Source: Nitrosarchaeum sp.
Lineage (GTDB): Archaea > Thermoproteota > Nitrososphaeria > Nitrososphaerales > Nitrosopumilaceae
DNA: 64,000 bases
NCBI GenBank assembly: GCA_021414365.1
Contig: JAIOOR010000008.1
Coordinates: 62,001 to 126,000 of the forward strand
Direction: 5' to 3'
The notes beneath the pieces are model-generated. The model worked only from the letters and a program-made list of their open reading frames with translations. It did not search any database and was not told the DNA's origin. A program made the position numbers and the translations under genes. This document shows positions 44,221-52,901 of the stretch, one piece after another (the stretch's first letter is position 1; the number at the start of each line of letters is the position of its first letter).

Positions 44221-45606
44221 TTAATTAGAAATTAAATTTCTTGAAAATCTATTTCGTGATGCTAAAACAACTACAAATAATGTAGAAAATAAGATCATAG
44301 CTGCAATTGTACCAAATTCAGGAGCAACAACAATACCAAAATCAGTTTCTTGACCTGAATTTTTGATATTTTCAAATCTAATAATTGTAGGACCTGTTTG
44401 ATCTTTTGTAAATGTATATTTTTCAAATTCACCACCTACTTGTGCTGTACCTGTTGTTTTGTGAATTTCCTTACCGTTTTGTATTATTACAAAAGTATAA
44501 TCTGAGTTACGTATTGGTTCCCCAGTTTTACCATCTCTAATTGTAAAAACAAAAAGAGTTTCTTGATCAGGAGTAATTTTTATTGGATCCCAAGAAAGAT
44601 TTACTTGGTAATCTTCACTTTTTGTAAATGAAGTTAATGGAAATTCTGCATTTTCAGATTCAGAAAGAGTAAAAACAATTGTTTTAGGTAATGGATTTCC
44701 AGATTTTTGTAGTTGATTCTTTATGAATCTTAGATGATCCTGTAATAATACAAAATGTACTATTCTATCATTCTCATCAGAATAATCATCAATTGTTACT
44801 GATGATTTAAACAGATCAATTCCATTTACTTTACCTGTATAACTTGGTGATAGAAATTCAGAAAAATTCTTAGGAAAATGTATTTCTTCATGCACTACCG
44901 GAATATGAGACATTTGTTTTTCACTCCAATCAAAAGGCATTTCAAATGTTATTTGCTTGGTAATAGGATCATACTCAAAATTAGAGACATTATCAAAATA
45001 TGATTTTATTTTAAACTGAATGTCTTGATTTTGGGTATCTTTTTGTGAAAATTCAGTGGTATCTGCAATACTTACATCTGCATTATAGACTCCTGAATTT
45101 TCAATTATGTTTGTTGGTTCATCAATTGTTCTTACCTCAATTTCAAAATTGTATAATCCACCGGAACTGAAAATAGGGCCAGAAATCGTTATTGGATCAG
45201 ATTCTGTTCCATGCCATGCACCTAATAAAGAATCTTGTTGACCATGAATTGTAATTTCACTTGCTTGTGTTGGATTTACTTTGATTGGAAGAACACCGTC
45301 AGGAGTAAAAAAATAATTTCTGAATATCATTTTATTTTCATGAAATAAACCAATCAAAAAGGTCACATTTTTTGCATGTTGTTTTGTATCTTTCTCAGTT
45401 GCGGTAATAGTAATTTGTTTTTCACCAGTTTGCTCAAAAGACATTGGAAGTTCAACTGAAATTGAAATTTTTTTTCCTTGAACATCCACTGAGGAAATTG
45501 TATCAATTCCTAATCCATGTCCATAAACACTAGATACTGGAATTATCAAAGATAATGCCATTGCAAATAACATATATTTTGATAATGACAATAGTGTTAT
45601 TGACAT
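44221..45606 (-). CDS. secreted surface protein with PEFG-type anchor (paralogue C)
   Basis: A 461-aa exported protein. The signal peptide (residues 8-27) ends PVSSVYG, followed by HGLGIDTISSVDVQGKKIS and VHEEIHFPKNFSEFLS, both shared with the WW-repeat proteins at 31543 and 33692. Its end is different: VVAPEFGTIAAMILFSTLFV then basic RNRFSR, the PEFG-CTERM anchor. A beta domain near 355-430 (DQETLFVFTIRDGKTGEPI) resembles the one in the CFI-box protein. It is convergent with the regulator, with 2 bp between. Confidence 0.8.
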   Translation of the reverse strand: MSITLLSLSKYMLFAMALSLIIPVSSVYGHGLGIDTISSVDVQGKKISISVELPMSFEQTGEKQITITATEKDTKQHAKNVTFLIGLFHENKMIFRNYFFTPDGVLPIKVNPTQASEITIHGQQDSLLGAWHGTESDPITISGPIFSSGGLYNFEIEVRTIDEPTNIIENSGVYNADVSIADTTEFSQKDTQNQDIQFKIKSYFDNVSNFEYDPITKQITFEMPFDWSEKQMSHIPVVHEEIHFPKNFSEFLSPSYTGKVNGIDLFKSSVTIDDYSDENDRIVHFVLLQDHLRFIKNQLQKSGNPLPKTIVFTLSESENAEFPLTSFTKSEDYQVNLSWDPIKITPDQETLFVFTIRDGKTGEPIRNSDYTFVIIQNGKEIHKTTGTAQVGGEFEKYTFTKDQTGPTIIRFENIKNSGQETDFGIVVAPEFGTIAAMILFSTLFVVVLASRNRFSRNLISN

Positions 45607-45616
45607 GTTGTGACTA

Positions 45617-46324
45617 TTATACTGTCAACAATTCTTTGACTTTTTGAATTAAATCATCCATGGTGTTAGCCTCAAGTATTGGTTGTAATTCATTTGGATC
45701 TTTTGCTCCAAGTGCAGATAAAGAATAAACAAAATCAATTGTAGGTGTATCTGTAATGAGATAGTATTTTTCTAATACATGATCTAATGCATGAGATTCA
45801 ACAATTTGCGGTAATGCTTGTTTGATAATTTTATTTTTCCACATCTCTACGAGTTTTTCCCATTGATCTAATGGTACATTTTCATCAATTTCTGGAATAA
45901 ATTTAACTTCAGCACGGATGTACATTTTTTCTTCAGTTCCTAATTTTTCATGTAATTCAGAGATTTTTTGATGGCCTTGTACAGTGTATGGATCATAATT
46001 AGAAGGCTGAACAAGCGAAGGTGGGATTATTTTATGAATTTTGAATTTATTTCGACCAACAGTCTCAATATGTAACTGCATTCCATCCAATTCAACATCT
46101 TTGCATTTGGTTATCTTTGCAATTGTGCCTATTAATTTTGGTGCAGTCCAACCACTAATCGAGTTATTTGCATCGATTAGGCACACTCCAAATTGACCAT
46201 CACCTAACATACAATCATCAACTAATTGTTTGTAACGTGGTTCAAAAATTCTGAGTGGTAATTCTTGACGTGGAAACAACACCAAATCTAATGGAAAAAT
46301 TGGCAGAATTTTTGTTTGTGTCAA
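45617..46324 (-). CDS. Lon N-terminal substrate-binding domain protein
   Basis: A 235-aa protein with ILPIFPLDLVLFPRQELPLR and IFEPRYKQLVDDCM, the start of the Lon-N/cereblon PUA-like fold, and a helical C-terminal half. There is no ATPase or protease domain. Family members of this kind are stand-alone; their role is not well known. It is in line with pyrB (75-bp gap). Confidence 0.85.
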   Translation of the reverse strand: MTQTKILPIFPLDLVLFPRQELPLRIFEPRYKQLVDDCMLGDGQFGVCLIDANNSISGWTAPKLIGTIAKITKCKDVELDGMQLHIETVGRNKFKIHKIIPPSLVQPSNYDPYTVQGHQKISELHEKLGTEEKMYIRAEVKFIPEIDENVPLDQWEKLVEMWKNKIIKQALPQIVESHALDHVLEKYYLITDTPTIDFVYSLSALGAKDPNELQPILEANTMDDLIQKVKELLTV

Positions 46325-46399
46325 ACTATTGTTATTGATTATGTCACTAGATATATGGAATACGCAATGAATTTTAGTTAAAGATTAGATTTTAAAAAT

Positions 46400-47329
46400 T
46401 TAAAATCCATTTTCATTGAGAATTAATCCCAATAGTGCAGCTCGTGTATGTTTACCATATTCAGCCTGCTCAAAATATTTTGCATTTTTTGTATTATCTA
46501 CATCAGTTGAAATTTCATCAAGTCTAGGTAACGGATGTAAGATAATTGAATCGTCTTTCATTTTTTGCAATAAATCTAATCCTACAATATAACTTCCTTT
46601 TACCTTAAGATATTCTTCTTCATCAGGAAACCTTTCTTTTTGTATTCGTGTTACATAAAGAACATCAAGATCATCAATGTATTCTTCAATGTTAGTAGAT
46701 TCAGTAAAAGATAATCGCTTTTTTATTTCATATACAGAATCAGATCTAATTCTTAATGATTCGGGGGAGATTAAATGTACATCAACATCGTAATTTCCAA
46801 GACCGTATAAAAGAGAATAAACTGTTCGTCCGTATTTTAGATCACCTATAATTCCTATTTTTAGACCGTCAATCTTTTTCTTTTCTTTTCTTATTGTAAA
46901 CAAATCTTGTATTGCTTGTGTTGGATGCTCTTCTGTTCCACTTCCAGCATTGATAACTGGTTTTGAAGAAACTTCAGCTGCAAATCTACTAGAACCATCA
47001 AGCGGATGTCGTAATACAAGTAAATCAGAATAATTTGACATTATTCTTACAGTATCTGCAAGACTCTCCCCTTTTTTTGTGGATGATGATGAGATCTCAG
47101 AGATTCCTAATGAATTTCCTCCTACTGAAGCCATAGCAGCATCAAAGCTAAGACGAGTTCTTGTGCTAGGCTCATAAAAGAGATAGCCCAACGTCTTTCC
47201 TTTACAAATCTCCCTTCTATCAATTGGGTTAAGCTTCATTATTTTATCAGTTGATGCAAAGATTTGCTCAAGTTGGGTCTTGTTAAAATCCTTTATAGAA
47301 ATAATATCTTTTTGATAGAATTCGTTCAT
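46400..47329 (-). CDS. pyrB: aspartate carbamoyltransferase catalytic subunit
   Basis: A 309-aa enzyme. The carbamoyl-phosphate motif PSTRTRLSFDAAM (about residues 53-65), RHPLDGSS, the GTEEHPTQAIQDLFT loop and LHPLPRLDEIS are all intact. It makes carbamoyl-aspartate in pyrimidine synthesis. Unlike the common pyrBI operon, it is divergent from pyrI with about 40 bp between the likely starts. Confidence 0.96.
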   Translation of the reverse strand: MNEFYQKDIISIKDFNKTQLEQIFASTDKIMKLNPIDRREICKGKTLGYLFYEPSTRTRLSFDAAMASVGGNSLGISEISSSSTKKGESLADTVRIMSNYSDLLVLRHPLDGSSRFAAEVSSKPVINAGSGTEEHPTQAIQDLFTIRKEKKKIDGLKIGIIGDLKYGRTVYSLLYGLGNYDVDVHLISPESLRIRSDSVYEIKKRLSFTESTNIEEYIDDLDVLYVTRIQKERFPDEEEYLKVKGSYIVGLDLLQKMKDDSIILHPLPRLDEISTDVDNTKNAKYFEQAEYGKHTRAALLGLILNENGF

Positions 47330-47338
47330 TCTTTCAAT

Positions 47339-47363
47339 GATATATACAGGTGACTATACAAAG
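47339..47363. promoter_or_regulatory. crossed divergent promoters of pyrB and pyrI
   Basis: GATATATA (47339-47346) is about 28 bp before the pyrI ATG at 47371. For pyrB, CTTTGTATAG on the minus strand (47354-47363) is about 28 bp before its ATG at 47329. Each TATA box therefore lies between the other's TATA box and start, so the two initiation complexes should overlap. Confidence 0.5.
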
Positions 47364-47370
47364 TATTCTG

Positions 47371-47832
47371 ATGCAAGAGTCCGAACTTATGGTTCGACGA
47401 ATAAAAGAAGGTACTGTGTTGGACCACATTGATGAGGGAAAGGGTCTCCAGGTTCTAAATGCTTTAAGAATTGATGGCAAGGACGGTAGTCTGATAACTA
47501 TAGCTCTTAACGTACCTAGTGGAAAATTTAAGAAAAAAGACATCATAAAAGTAGAGAATAAATTTCTAAAAGACGATGATACAAACAAGCTAGCAGTAAT
47601 TGCTCCAAAGGCAACAATTAACATTATCAAAGACTACAAACTAATTGAAAAGAGAAGAGTTTCACTTCCAAATGAAATTGACAGAATTTTTCGTTGTTCG
47701 AATCCAGATTGTATCACAAACAGCACTGAACATATTGAATCAGTAATGGATGTAATTGATAAAGAAGGAAGAGTACTCAAATGCAGATATTGTGCTAGAG
47801 TATTAGATGTTAACAAATTAAAATATAATTAA
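47371..47832 (+). CDS. pyrI: aspartate carbamoyltransferase regulatory subunit
   Basis: A 153-aa subunit from ATG 47371 (MQESELMVRRIKEGTVLDHI). The nucleotide-binding domain has GTVLDHIDEGKGLQVLN and IALNVPSGKFKKKDIIKVE; the zinc domain has four Cys in CSNPDC ... CRYC. It binds CTP/ATP and controls PyrB. GTG at 47350 would add seven codons but would overlap the promoter and is rejected. ATG 47389 is also possible. Confidence 0.94.
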   Translation: MQESELMVRRIKEGTVLDHIDEGKGLQVLNALRIDGKDGSLITIALNVPSGKFKKKDIIKVENKFLKDDDTNKLAVIAPKATINIIKDYKLIEKRRVSLPNEIDRIFRCSNPDCITNSTEHIESVMDVIDKEGRVLKCRYCARVLDVNKLKYN

Positions 47833-47863
47833 ATTAAAAATTTGAAAAATGTATCTTTATGGT

Positions 47864-48175
47864 TTATTGTCCTAGGATGATAAACATCATGACTATACCG
47901 TAGATAGCGATTGATTCAACCATACCTATGAAAATGAATACTTTGGATTGTAATGCTGGGTTCTCACTAATTACTGCAAGACCGGCTGCACCTACTTGAC
48001 CCAAACCTACACCAGCGCCACCTGCAGCCAAACCAAAGGCTAAACCAGCACCGATTAGTTTTGAACCATCACTTGTACTACCACTTGAACTCTCTTGAGC
48101 ATATGCAACATCGGTTACACCTGCAATTAGAAATGTAATTGCTGCTGCAGATAATAATAAAATGAGAGATTTCAT
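47864..48175 (-). CDS. atpK: A-type ATP synthase subunit K (proteolipid c)
   Basis: A 103-aa protein. An N-terminal segment (LILLLSAAAITFLIAGVTDVAYA) ends with a signal-peptidase-like site before QESSSGSTS; then two helices, the first Gly-rich (LAFGLAAGGAGVGLGQVG) and the second with the ion-binding Glu (FIGMVESIAIYGIVMMF). It should form the rotor ring; the Glu is proton-type by context. It is last of the minus-strand ATP synthase genes. Confidence 0.92.
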   Translation of the reverse strand: MKSLILLLSAAAITFLIAGVTDVAYAQESSSGSTSDGSKLIGAGLAFGLAAGGAGVGLGQVGAAGLAVISENPALQSKVFIFIGMVESIAIYGIVMMFIILGQ

Positions 48176-48224
48176 CTAAAATATTTCCTAATAATTCCAT
48201 ATTTAAATCATGATATACTATGAG

Positions 48225-48356
48225 TTAAATTTGATCTAAAGTTTTCTTCTTGAATGATACTAAATCATTTTTAATTGATTTAGCAAAATTTTCATGATCT
48301 TGTTCTAATACTTTCTTGGAATTTTCAATTAATTTTTTTATTTCTTCTTTTGCCAT
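48225..48356 (-). CDS. 43-aa coiled-coil protein in the ATP synthase operon
   Basis: A short ORF overlaps the atpD stop by one base in a TAATG arrangement, so translation is likely coupled. The product (MAKEEIKKLIENSKKVLEQD...SIKNDLVSFKKKTLDQI) is highly charged with heptad-like hydrophobics. It could be the local counterpart of the small stalk subunit H/G (G-like) that I cannot otherwise find here. Family match is not secure. Confidence 0.6.
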   Translation of the reverse strand: MAKEEIKKLIENSKKVLEQDHENFAKSIKNDLVSFKKKTLDQI

Positions 48357-48988
48357 TATTTCCTACTTTCCATCTTTGCTTTCACTTTTTTTAACTTTGC
48401 GAATTCTTCTCTTTCTCTTTCTTCAAGAGTGGCAAGAATGAATCTTATTTTTTGTTGATATTGTGGAATAATGACATTTTCTAATGCATTAAGTAGTTTT
48501 TGTGTTTTTTCAAGTGCTTTTGCAAGACTAAAAATGGAATTTTCGTATTCTGCAGCCTTGCAGATTTTTGGGAGTAATTCTTTGATTTGTTTTGCTGCTC
48601 TATCTATAGATGAATTAGTATCAGCAAATCCATATGGCATTGATTTTGTATCTTTTTCTCTCACTGTAAGGGCAGGAATTTTTACATCTACAACTCTTCT
48701 TGTATGGACATCAACTTCCATTACAGGTGGTGTGGATTCTGCAACAGAATCTACGGTGTTTGTTCCTAATACCAGATATGCTTCATTAACAGATTTGTAA
48801 ATATCTTGTAAAGGATCCCAAATTCCACCTCGGGCTTTAGATGCTTCTTCTATCATTTCTTCGATATTTTTTAAAAGAACTTTACGTTTATCGTCTAAAA
48901 TTTTCTGAACCATTTTAGCGACTTGGCTAGATTTTTTATATTTTAAGAGTTCAATTTTTGTTGCAGCGACATTCTGTCCAAATGACAT
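48356..48988 (-). CDS. atpD: A-type ATP synthase subunit D
   Basis: A 210-aa central-stalk subunit. The long N- and C-terminal helices (KIELLKYKKSSQVAKMVQKI; NALENVIIPQYQQKIRFILA) and the RGGIWDPLQ/KIPALTVRE middle fit subunit D. It starts 4 bp after atpB and ends in overlap with the 43-aa ORF. Confidence 0.93.
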   Translation of the reverse strand: MSFGQNVAATKIELLKYKKSSQVAKMVQKILDDKRKVLLKNIEEMIEEASKARGGIWDPLQDIYKSVNEAYLVLGTNTVDSVAESTPPVMEVDVHTRRVVDVKIPALTVREKDTKSMPYGFADTNSSIDRAAKQIKELLPKICKAAEYENSIFSLAKALEKTQKLLNALENVIIPQYQQKIRFILATLEEREREEFAKLKKVKAKMESRK

Positions 48989-48992
48989 GCTA

Positions 48993-50378
48993 CTAGTTTT
49001 CCTGATAATATTGATCTATGTATTTGTCTTTAATCTTAGTAATTTCATTCTTTGGAAGTTTTGAAACAATTTTCCATAACAAAGTAAGAGTTTCTTCGAT
49101 AGTTCTGTTCTCATCAGTTGCTTGTGAAAGAAATTCTTTTTCAAATATATCACCCACATCCATGTATTTCAAATCAATTTCTGTTAATCCAGCTTTACCT
49201 ACAATTCCAGCAAGTGCCCTTACCTCTTGTGCTCTAGAGTATGCATCATAAACTTGGTTTGATACCTCACCATGATCTACTCTTGTACTTCCTTCGCCAA
49301 TTCCATCTTTCATTAATCTGCTAAGGCTCATCAAAATATTGATTGGTGGATAAACACCTTGTCTGAATAAATCTCTTCCAAGTACAACTTGCCCTTCAGT
49401 AATGTATCCGGTAAGATCAGGAATTGGATGTGTGATATCATCAGATGGCATTGATAGAATTGGAACTTGAGTAACACTTCCTTTTCTTCCATTTAATTTT
49501 CCTGCTCTTTCATAAATTGTTGAAAGATCAGTGTAAAGGTAACCAGGATATCCTTTTCTTCCTGGAACTTCTTCTCTTGCAGCACTAATTTCTCTTAATG
49601 CTTCTGCATAATTTGTCATATCAGTTAGTATTACAAGAACGTGCATTCCAAGATCAAATGCCAAGTATTCTGCAACAGTTAATGCTACACGCGGAGTGAT
49701 AATTCTTTCAATTGCAGGATCATCTGCCGTATTTAGAAACAATACACTTCTTTTTAATGCGCCTGATTCTTCAAGACTTCTTCTGAAATATTCTGCCTCA
49801 CTATATTGCACACCTATTGCTGCAAATACTACCGCAAAGTCATCTTTTGTTCCAACAACACTTGCTTGTCTTGCAATCTGCGCTGCGAGAATGTTATGAG
49901 ACATACCAGAGCCAGAAAATATTGGTAGTTTCTGTCCTCTTACTAGTGTAATCATTCCATCTATTACAGAAACGCCGGTTTGAATGAAGTCTTTTGGATA
50001 TTCACGTTGTTCTGGATTCATTGGTTCTCCGTTAATATCAATAAATTTATCAGCAATTGGATCTGGTAATCCATCTTTTGGTCTACCTAATCCATCAAAT
50101 ACTCTACCAAGTACTTCTTTTGATACTGGCATTTCCATGAGTTTTCCTACAAATTTTGCACTAGTACCAGAGATAGATAATCCAGTGGTTCCCTCAAATA
50201 CCTGAACAATTGCTTTGCCGTTTCCAACTTCAAGAACTTTGCCTAGTCTTCTTTCTCCTTCTTTAGTTTCAATTTCTACAAGTTCATCAAATGCTGCATT
50301 CTCAACATCATCAACAACTACTAATGGACCTTTGATTTCTGCAATCTTGCTGTACTGAACTCCACCTTCAGCTGTCAA
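48993..50378 (-). CDS. atpB: A-type ATP synthase subunit B (non-catalytic)
   Basis: A 461-aa subunit. The P-loop region is degenerate ([19 protein letters not shown]), as normal for [21 protein letters not shown] and [11 protein letters not shown] are conserved. The start TTG at 50378 overlaps the atpA stop (TTGA). It forms the hexameric head with A. Confidence 0.96.
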   Translation of the reverse strand: MTAEGGVQYSKIAEIKGPLVVVDDVENAAFDELVEIETKEGERRLGKVLEVGNGKAIVQVFEGTTGLSISGTSAKFVGKLMEMPVSKEVLGRVFDGLGRPKDGLPDPIADKFIDINGEPMNPEQREYPKDFIQTGVSVIDGMITLVRGQKLPIFSGSGMSHNILAAQIARQASVVGTKDDFAVVFAAIGVQYSEAEYFRRSLEESGALKRSVLFLNTADDPAIERIITPRVALTVAEYLAFDLGMHVLVILTDMTNYAEALREISAAREEVPGRKGYPGYLYTDLSTIYERAGKLNGRKGSVTQVPILSMPSDDITHPIPDLTGYITEGQVVLGRDLFRQGVYPPINILMSLSRLMKDGIGEGSTRVDHGEVSNQVYDAYSRAQEVRALAGIVGKAGLTEIDLKYMDVGDIFEKEFLSQATDENRTIEETLTLLWKIVSKLPKNEITKIKDKYIDQYYQEN

Positions 50379-52153
50379 TTTGAAACTTTAACTCCTATTA
50401 TAGATTTGAATTGTTCTTTCATGTCAATATCTAATTGATCTAGTTTTGGTATTTCACTATCTTTGATATCCATTCTTGCTTTGAGTAGTAATGTAACAAT
50501 AGGTAATGCACGAATATCAGATAATGATGCGCCTTCTTTTAGTGCATGTTGACCTCTTCTGTAGAATTCAACTAGCAATTTTAGTAATTTGTATTGTTTT
50601 TGTGGACTGCAATAAGTATCGACGTCATCAAATGAATTTTGTTGTAATAGACCGATTTTTACCATTCTTGCAACTTCGAGAATTAATTTTTCTTCATCAG
50701 GTAATGCTTCTGGACCTAAAAGTCGGACAATTTCTTTTAGTGTGTCTTCTCTTTGTAAAACACCATAAGCTTCACTTCTAAGAGATAACCAATCACTGTT
50801 GATATTTTCAGTCCACCATTTTGCAATATCACCAAGATAACCAGAATAGCTATTCATCCAGTTAATTGATGGATAATGTCTAGAGTAAGCAAGTTTAGCA
50901 TCTAATGCCCAAAACGTTTTGATAAATCTCATTGTATGAGTTGTTACTGGTTCAGTAAAGTCTCCACCTGAAGGTGAAACTGCGCCAACCAAAGTAACTG
51001 AGCCGTCACGGTCAGGACTTCCAACAGCTCTAACACGACCAGCTCTTTCATAAAATTCTGCTAATCTTGATGCAAGATATGATGGATAACCTTCTTCTGC
51101 TGGCATCTCTTCTAATCTTCCACTCATTTCTCTGAGGGATTCTGCCCATCTACTAGTAGAATCAGCTACAAGTACAACATCATAACCCATGTCTCTATAA
51201 TATTCAGCAATTGTCACACCAGTGTAGATACTTGCTTCTCTAGCAGCTACTGGCATATTACTAGTATTTGCAACTAAAACTGTTCTATCCATAAGTGGTT
51301 TGCCACTACGTGGATCTTTAAGATGTGGGAATTCAACTAGTACCTCAGTCATTTCGTTTCCTCTTTCACCACATCCAATGTATACTACAACTTGTGAATC
51401 AGCCCATTTTGCAATTTGGTGGAGAGTAACTGTTTTTCCAGTTCCAAATGCACCTGGAATAGAACCGGTACCACCTTTTGCAATTGGAAAAAATGTGTCA
51501 ATAACACGTTGTCCTGTTAGAAGTGGAACTGTTGGATCATATCTGTTTTGATATGGGCGTGGTTTTCTTACAGGCCATCTATGATACATTTTAAGAGGAG
51601 TTTTTTGTCCGTCCTTTTCAGCAGTAGCTAATACAGTCTCTAAATTATAATCTCCTTCACTTACAATATTTGAAATCTTTCCACCAGGATGATCAGGTGG
51701 TACCATAATAGAGTGAACAATAAGATCAGTCTCTTGAACAGTTCCAAGAACATTTCCTGGACCAACATCATCACCATTACTAATAGATGGTACAAAATGA
51801 TATTTTTTCTCCATATCTACAGGAGTTGTTGTGATACCTCTTCCAATAAATGAGCCAGAAACTTTAGATAATTCTTTTAACGGTCTTTGAATTCCATCAT
51901 AAATTTGTCCAATAATACCCGGACCTAATAAAACACTTAGTGGGTTTCCTGTACCAACTACTGGTTCGCCTGGTTTTAATCCACTTGTGGATTCATAAAC
52001 TTGAATAAATGCAACATCGCCAGTTAGACGAATAACTTCACCAACTAATTTTGAATTTCCAACAACTACTGTCTCATACATTTTTGCGTCAGACATTCCA
52101 TCAGCCCTAACAGCTGGACCGCTTACCCAAACAATTCTACCTTTAGCTGCCAT
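50375..52153 (-). CDS. atpA: A-type ATP synthase subunit A (catalytic)
   Basis: A 592-aa subunit. Walker [14 protein letters not shown] (near residues 235-247), the inserted non-homologous region before it (HHRWPVR-type segment), Walker B region [18 protein letters not shown] and [20 protein letters not shown] are present. The A-type fold is clear. It is 1 bp downstream of atpE and overlaps atpB by 4 bp. Confidence 0.97.
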   Translation of the reverse strand: MAAKGRIVWVSGPAVRADGMSDAKMYETVVVGNSKLVGEVIRLTGDVAFIQVYESTSGLKPGEPVVGTGNPLSVLLGPGIIGQIYDGIQRPLKELSKVSGSFIGRGITTTPVDMEKKYHFVPSISNGDDVGPGNVLGTVQETDLIVHSIMVPPDHPGGKISNIVSEGDYNLETVLATAEKDGQKTPLKMYHRWPVRKPRPYQNRYDPTVPLLTGQRVIDTFFPIAKGGTGSIPGAFGTGKTVTLHQIAKWADSQVVVYIGCGERGNEMTEVLVEFPHLKDPRSGKPLMDRTVLVANTSNMPVAAREASIYTGVTIAEYYRDMGYDVVLVADSTSRWAESLREMSGRLEEMPAEEGYPSYLASRLAEFYERAGRVRAVGSPDRDGSVTLVGAVSPSGGDFTEPVTTHTMRFIKTFWALDAKLAYSRHYPSINWMNSYSGYLGDIAKWWTENINSDWLSLRSEAYGVLQREDTLKEIVRLLGPEALPDEEKLILEVARMVKIGLLQQNSFDDVDTYCSPQKQYKLLKLLVEFYRRGQHALKEGASLSDIRALPIVTLLLKARMDIKDSEIPKLDQLDIDMKEQFKSIIGVKVSN

Positions 52154-52154
52154 A

Positions 52155-52751
52155 CTAATTACCTACTCCGAATTTTGTTGCAATTTCTTTCCTTATTAAA
52201 GGCTTCAAACGTTGAATTCTTGCATCAAGAGTATTATCAAATTTCATTGCACCATCTTTTGATTTTACTACAATACCACCAATACAAGTAATTGGTTCAG
52301 AAGATAATTCTGCATCAGGATATTTTGATAATGCGGATTGGACAAGATCTTTATCTTTAGAATTTGTACTTATGATAACTTTGGTTGTTCCCAAAATTTT
52401 AGTGGATTCATCCAATAGATTTTTTATCAGATTAGCATAATCCGCATTACGTTCTACATTTGAAATTTTATCCAAAGCAGTTGTAAAGACTTGGTCTATT
52501 GATTTTTCTAACAATAAAAGTTGGCTATTTCTAGCCTCAAGATCAGAGCTTCCAATAATCTGTTTTTCGATCTTCACTGCTTCTTTTTTACTATCTGAAA
52601 TAATCTTATCGTATTCTTGTTCAAGTTTAGGAGTCGAATCATCCAGTGTGTGTTTAGTATTAGAAAATGAATTTTCAAGGTCTAAAAGAATTCCTTTCTC
52701 TGTTTTTTCTAAAATTTTGTCAATAGATTTAGTCAATAAAGAATTATCCAA
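52155..52751 (-). CDS. atpE: A-type ATP synthase subunit E
   Basis: A 198-aa peripheral-stalk subunit with an N-terminal helix ([20 protein letters not shown]) and a C-terminal globular part ([35 protein letters not shown]). It is the first gene of the minus-strand cluster. The start is TTG. Confidence 0.9.
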   Translation of the reverse strand: MDNSLLTKSIDKILEKTEKGILLDLENSFSNTKHTLDDSTPKLEQEYDKIISDSKKEAVKIEKQIIGSSDLEARNSQLLLLEKSIDQVFTTALDKISNVERNADYANLIKNLLDESTKILGTTKVIISTNSKDKDLVQSALSKYPDAELSSEPITCIGGIVVKSKDGAMKFDNTLDARIQRLKPLIRKEIATKFGVGN

Positions 52752-52901
52752 TATTAGGCGTAAAATAATTATGAATTTGAATGTTTTGGAGTTAATAAAA
52801 AAAATTTTAATTTTAACCCTAACTGATGGTTTCAGTAATTTATGACTTATTTTGGAATTACCAACACTGATGTAGAAAGATATTAAAATGTACTAACAAT
52901 C

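Noticed and set aside
47350-47832. GTG at 47350 as the pyrI start
   Set aside because: It overlaps the pyrB TATA box and lies about 5 bp after the pyrI TATA box; ATG 47371 has the right spacing.
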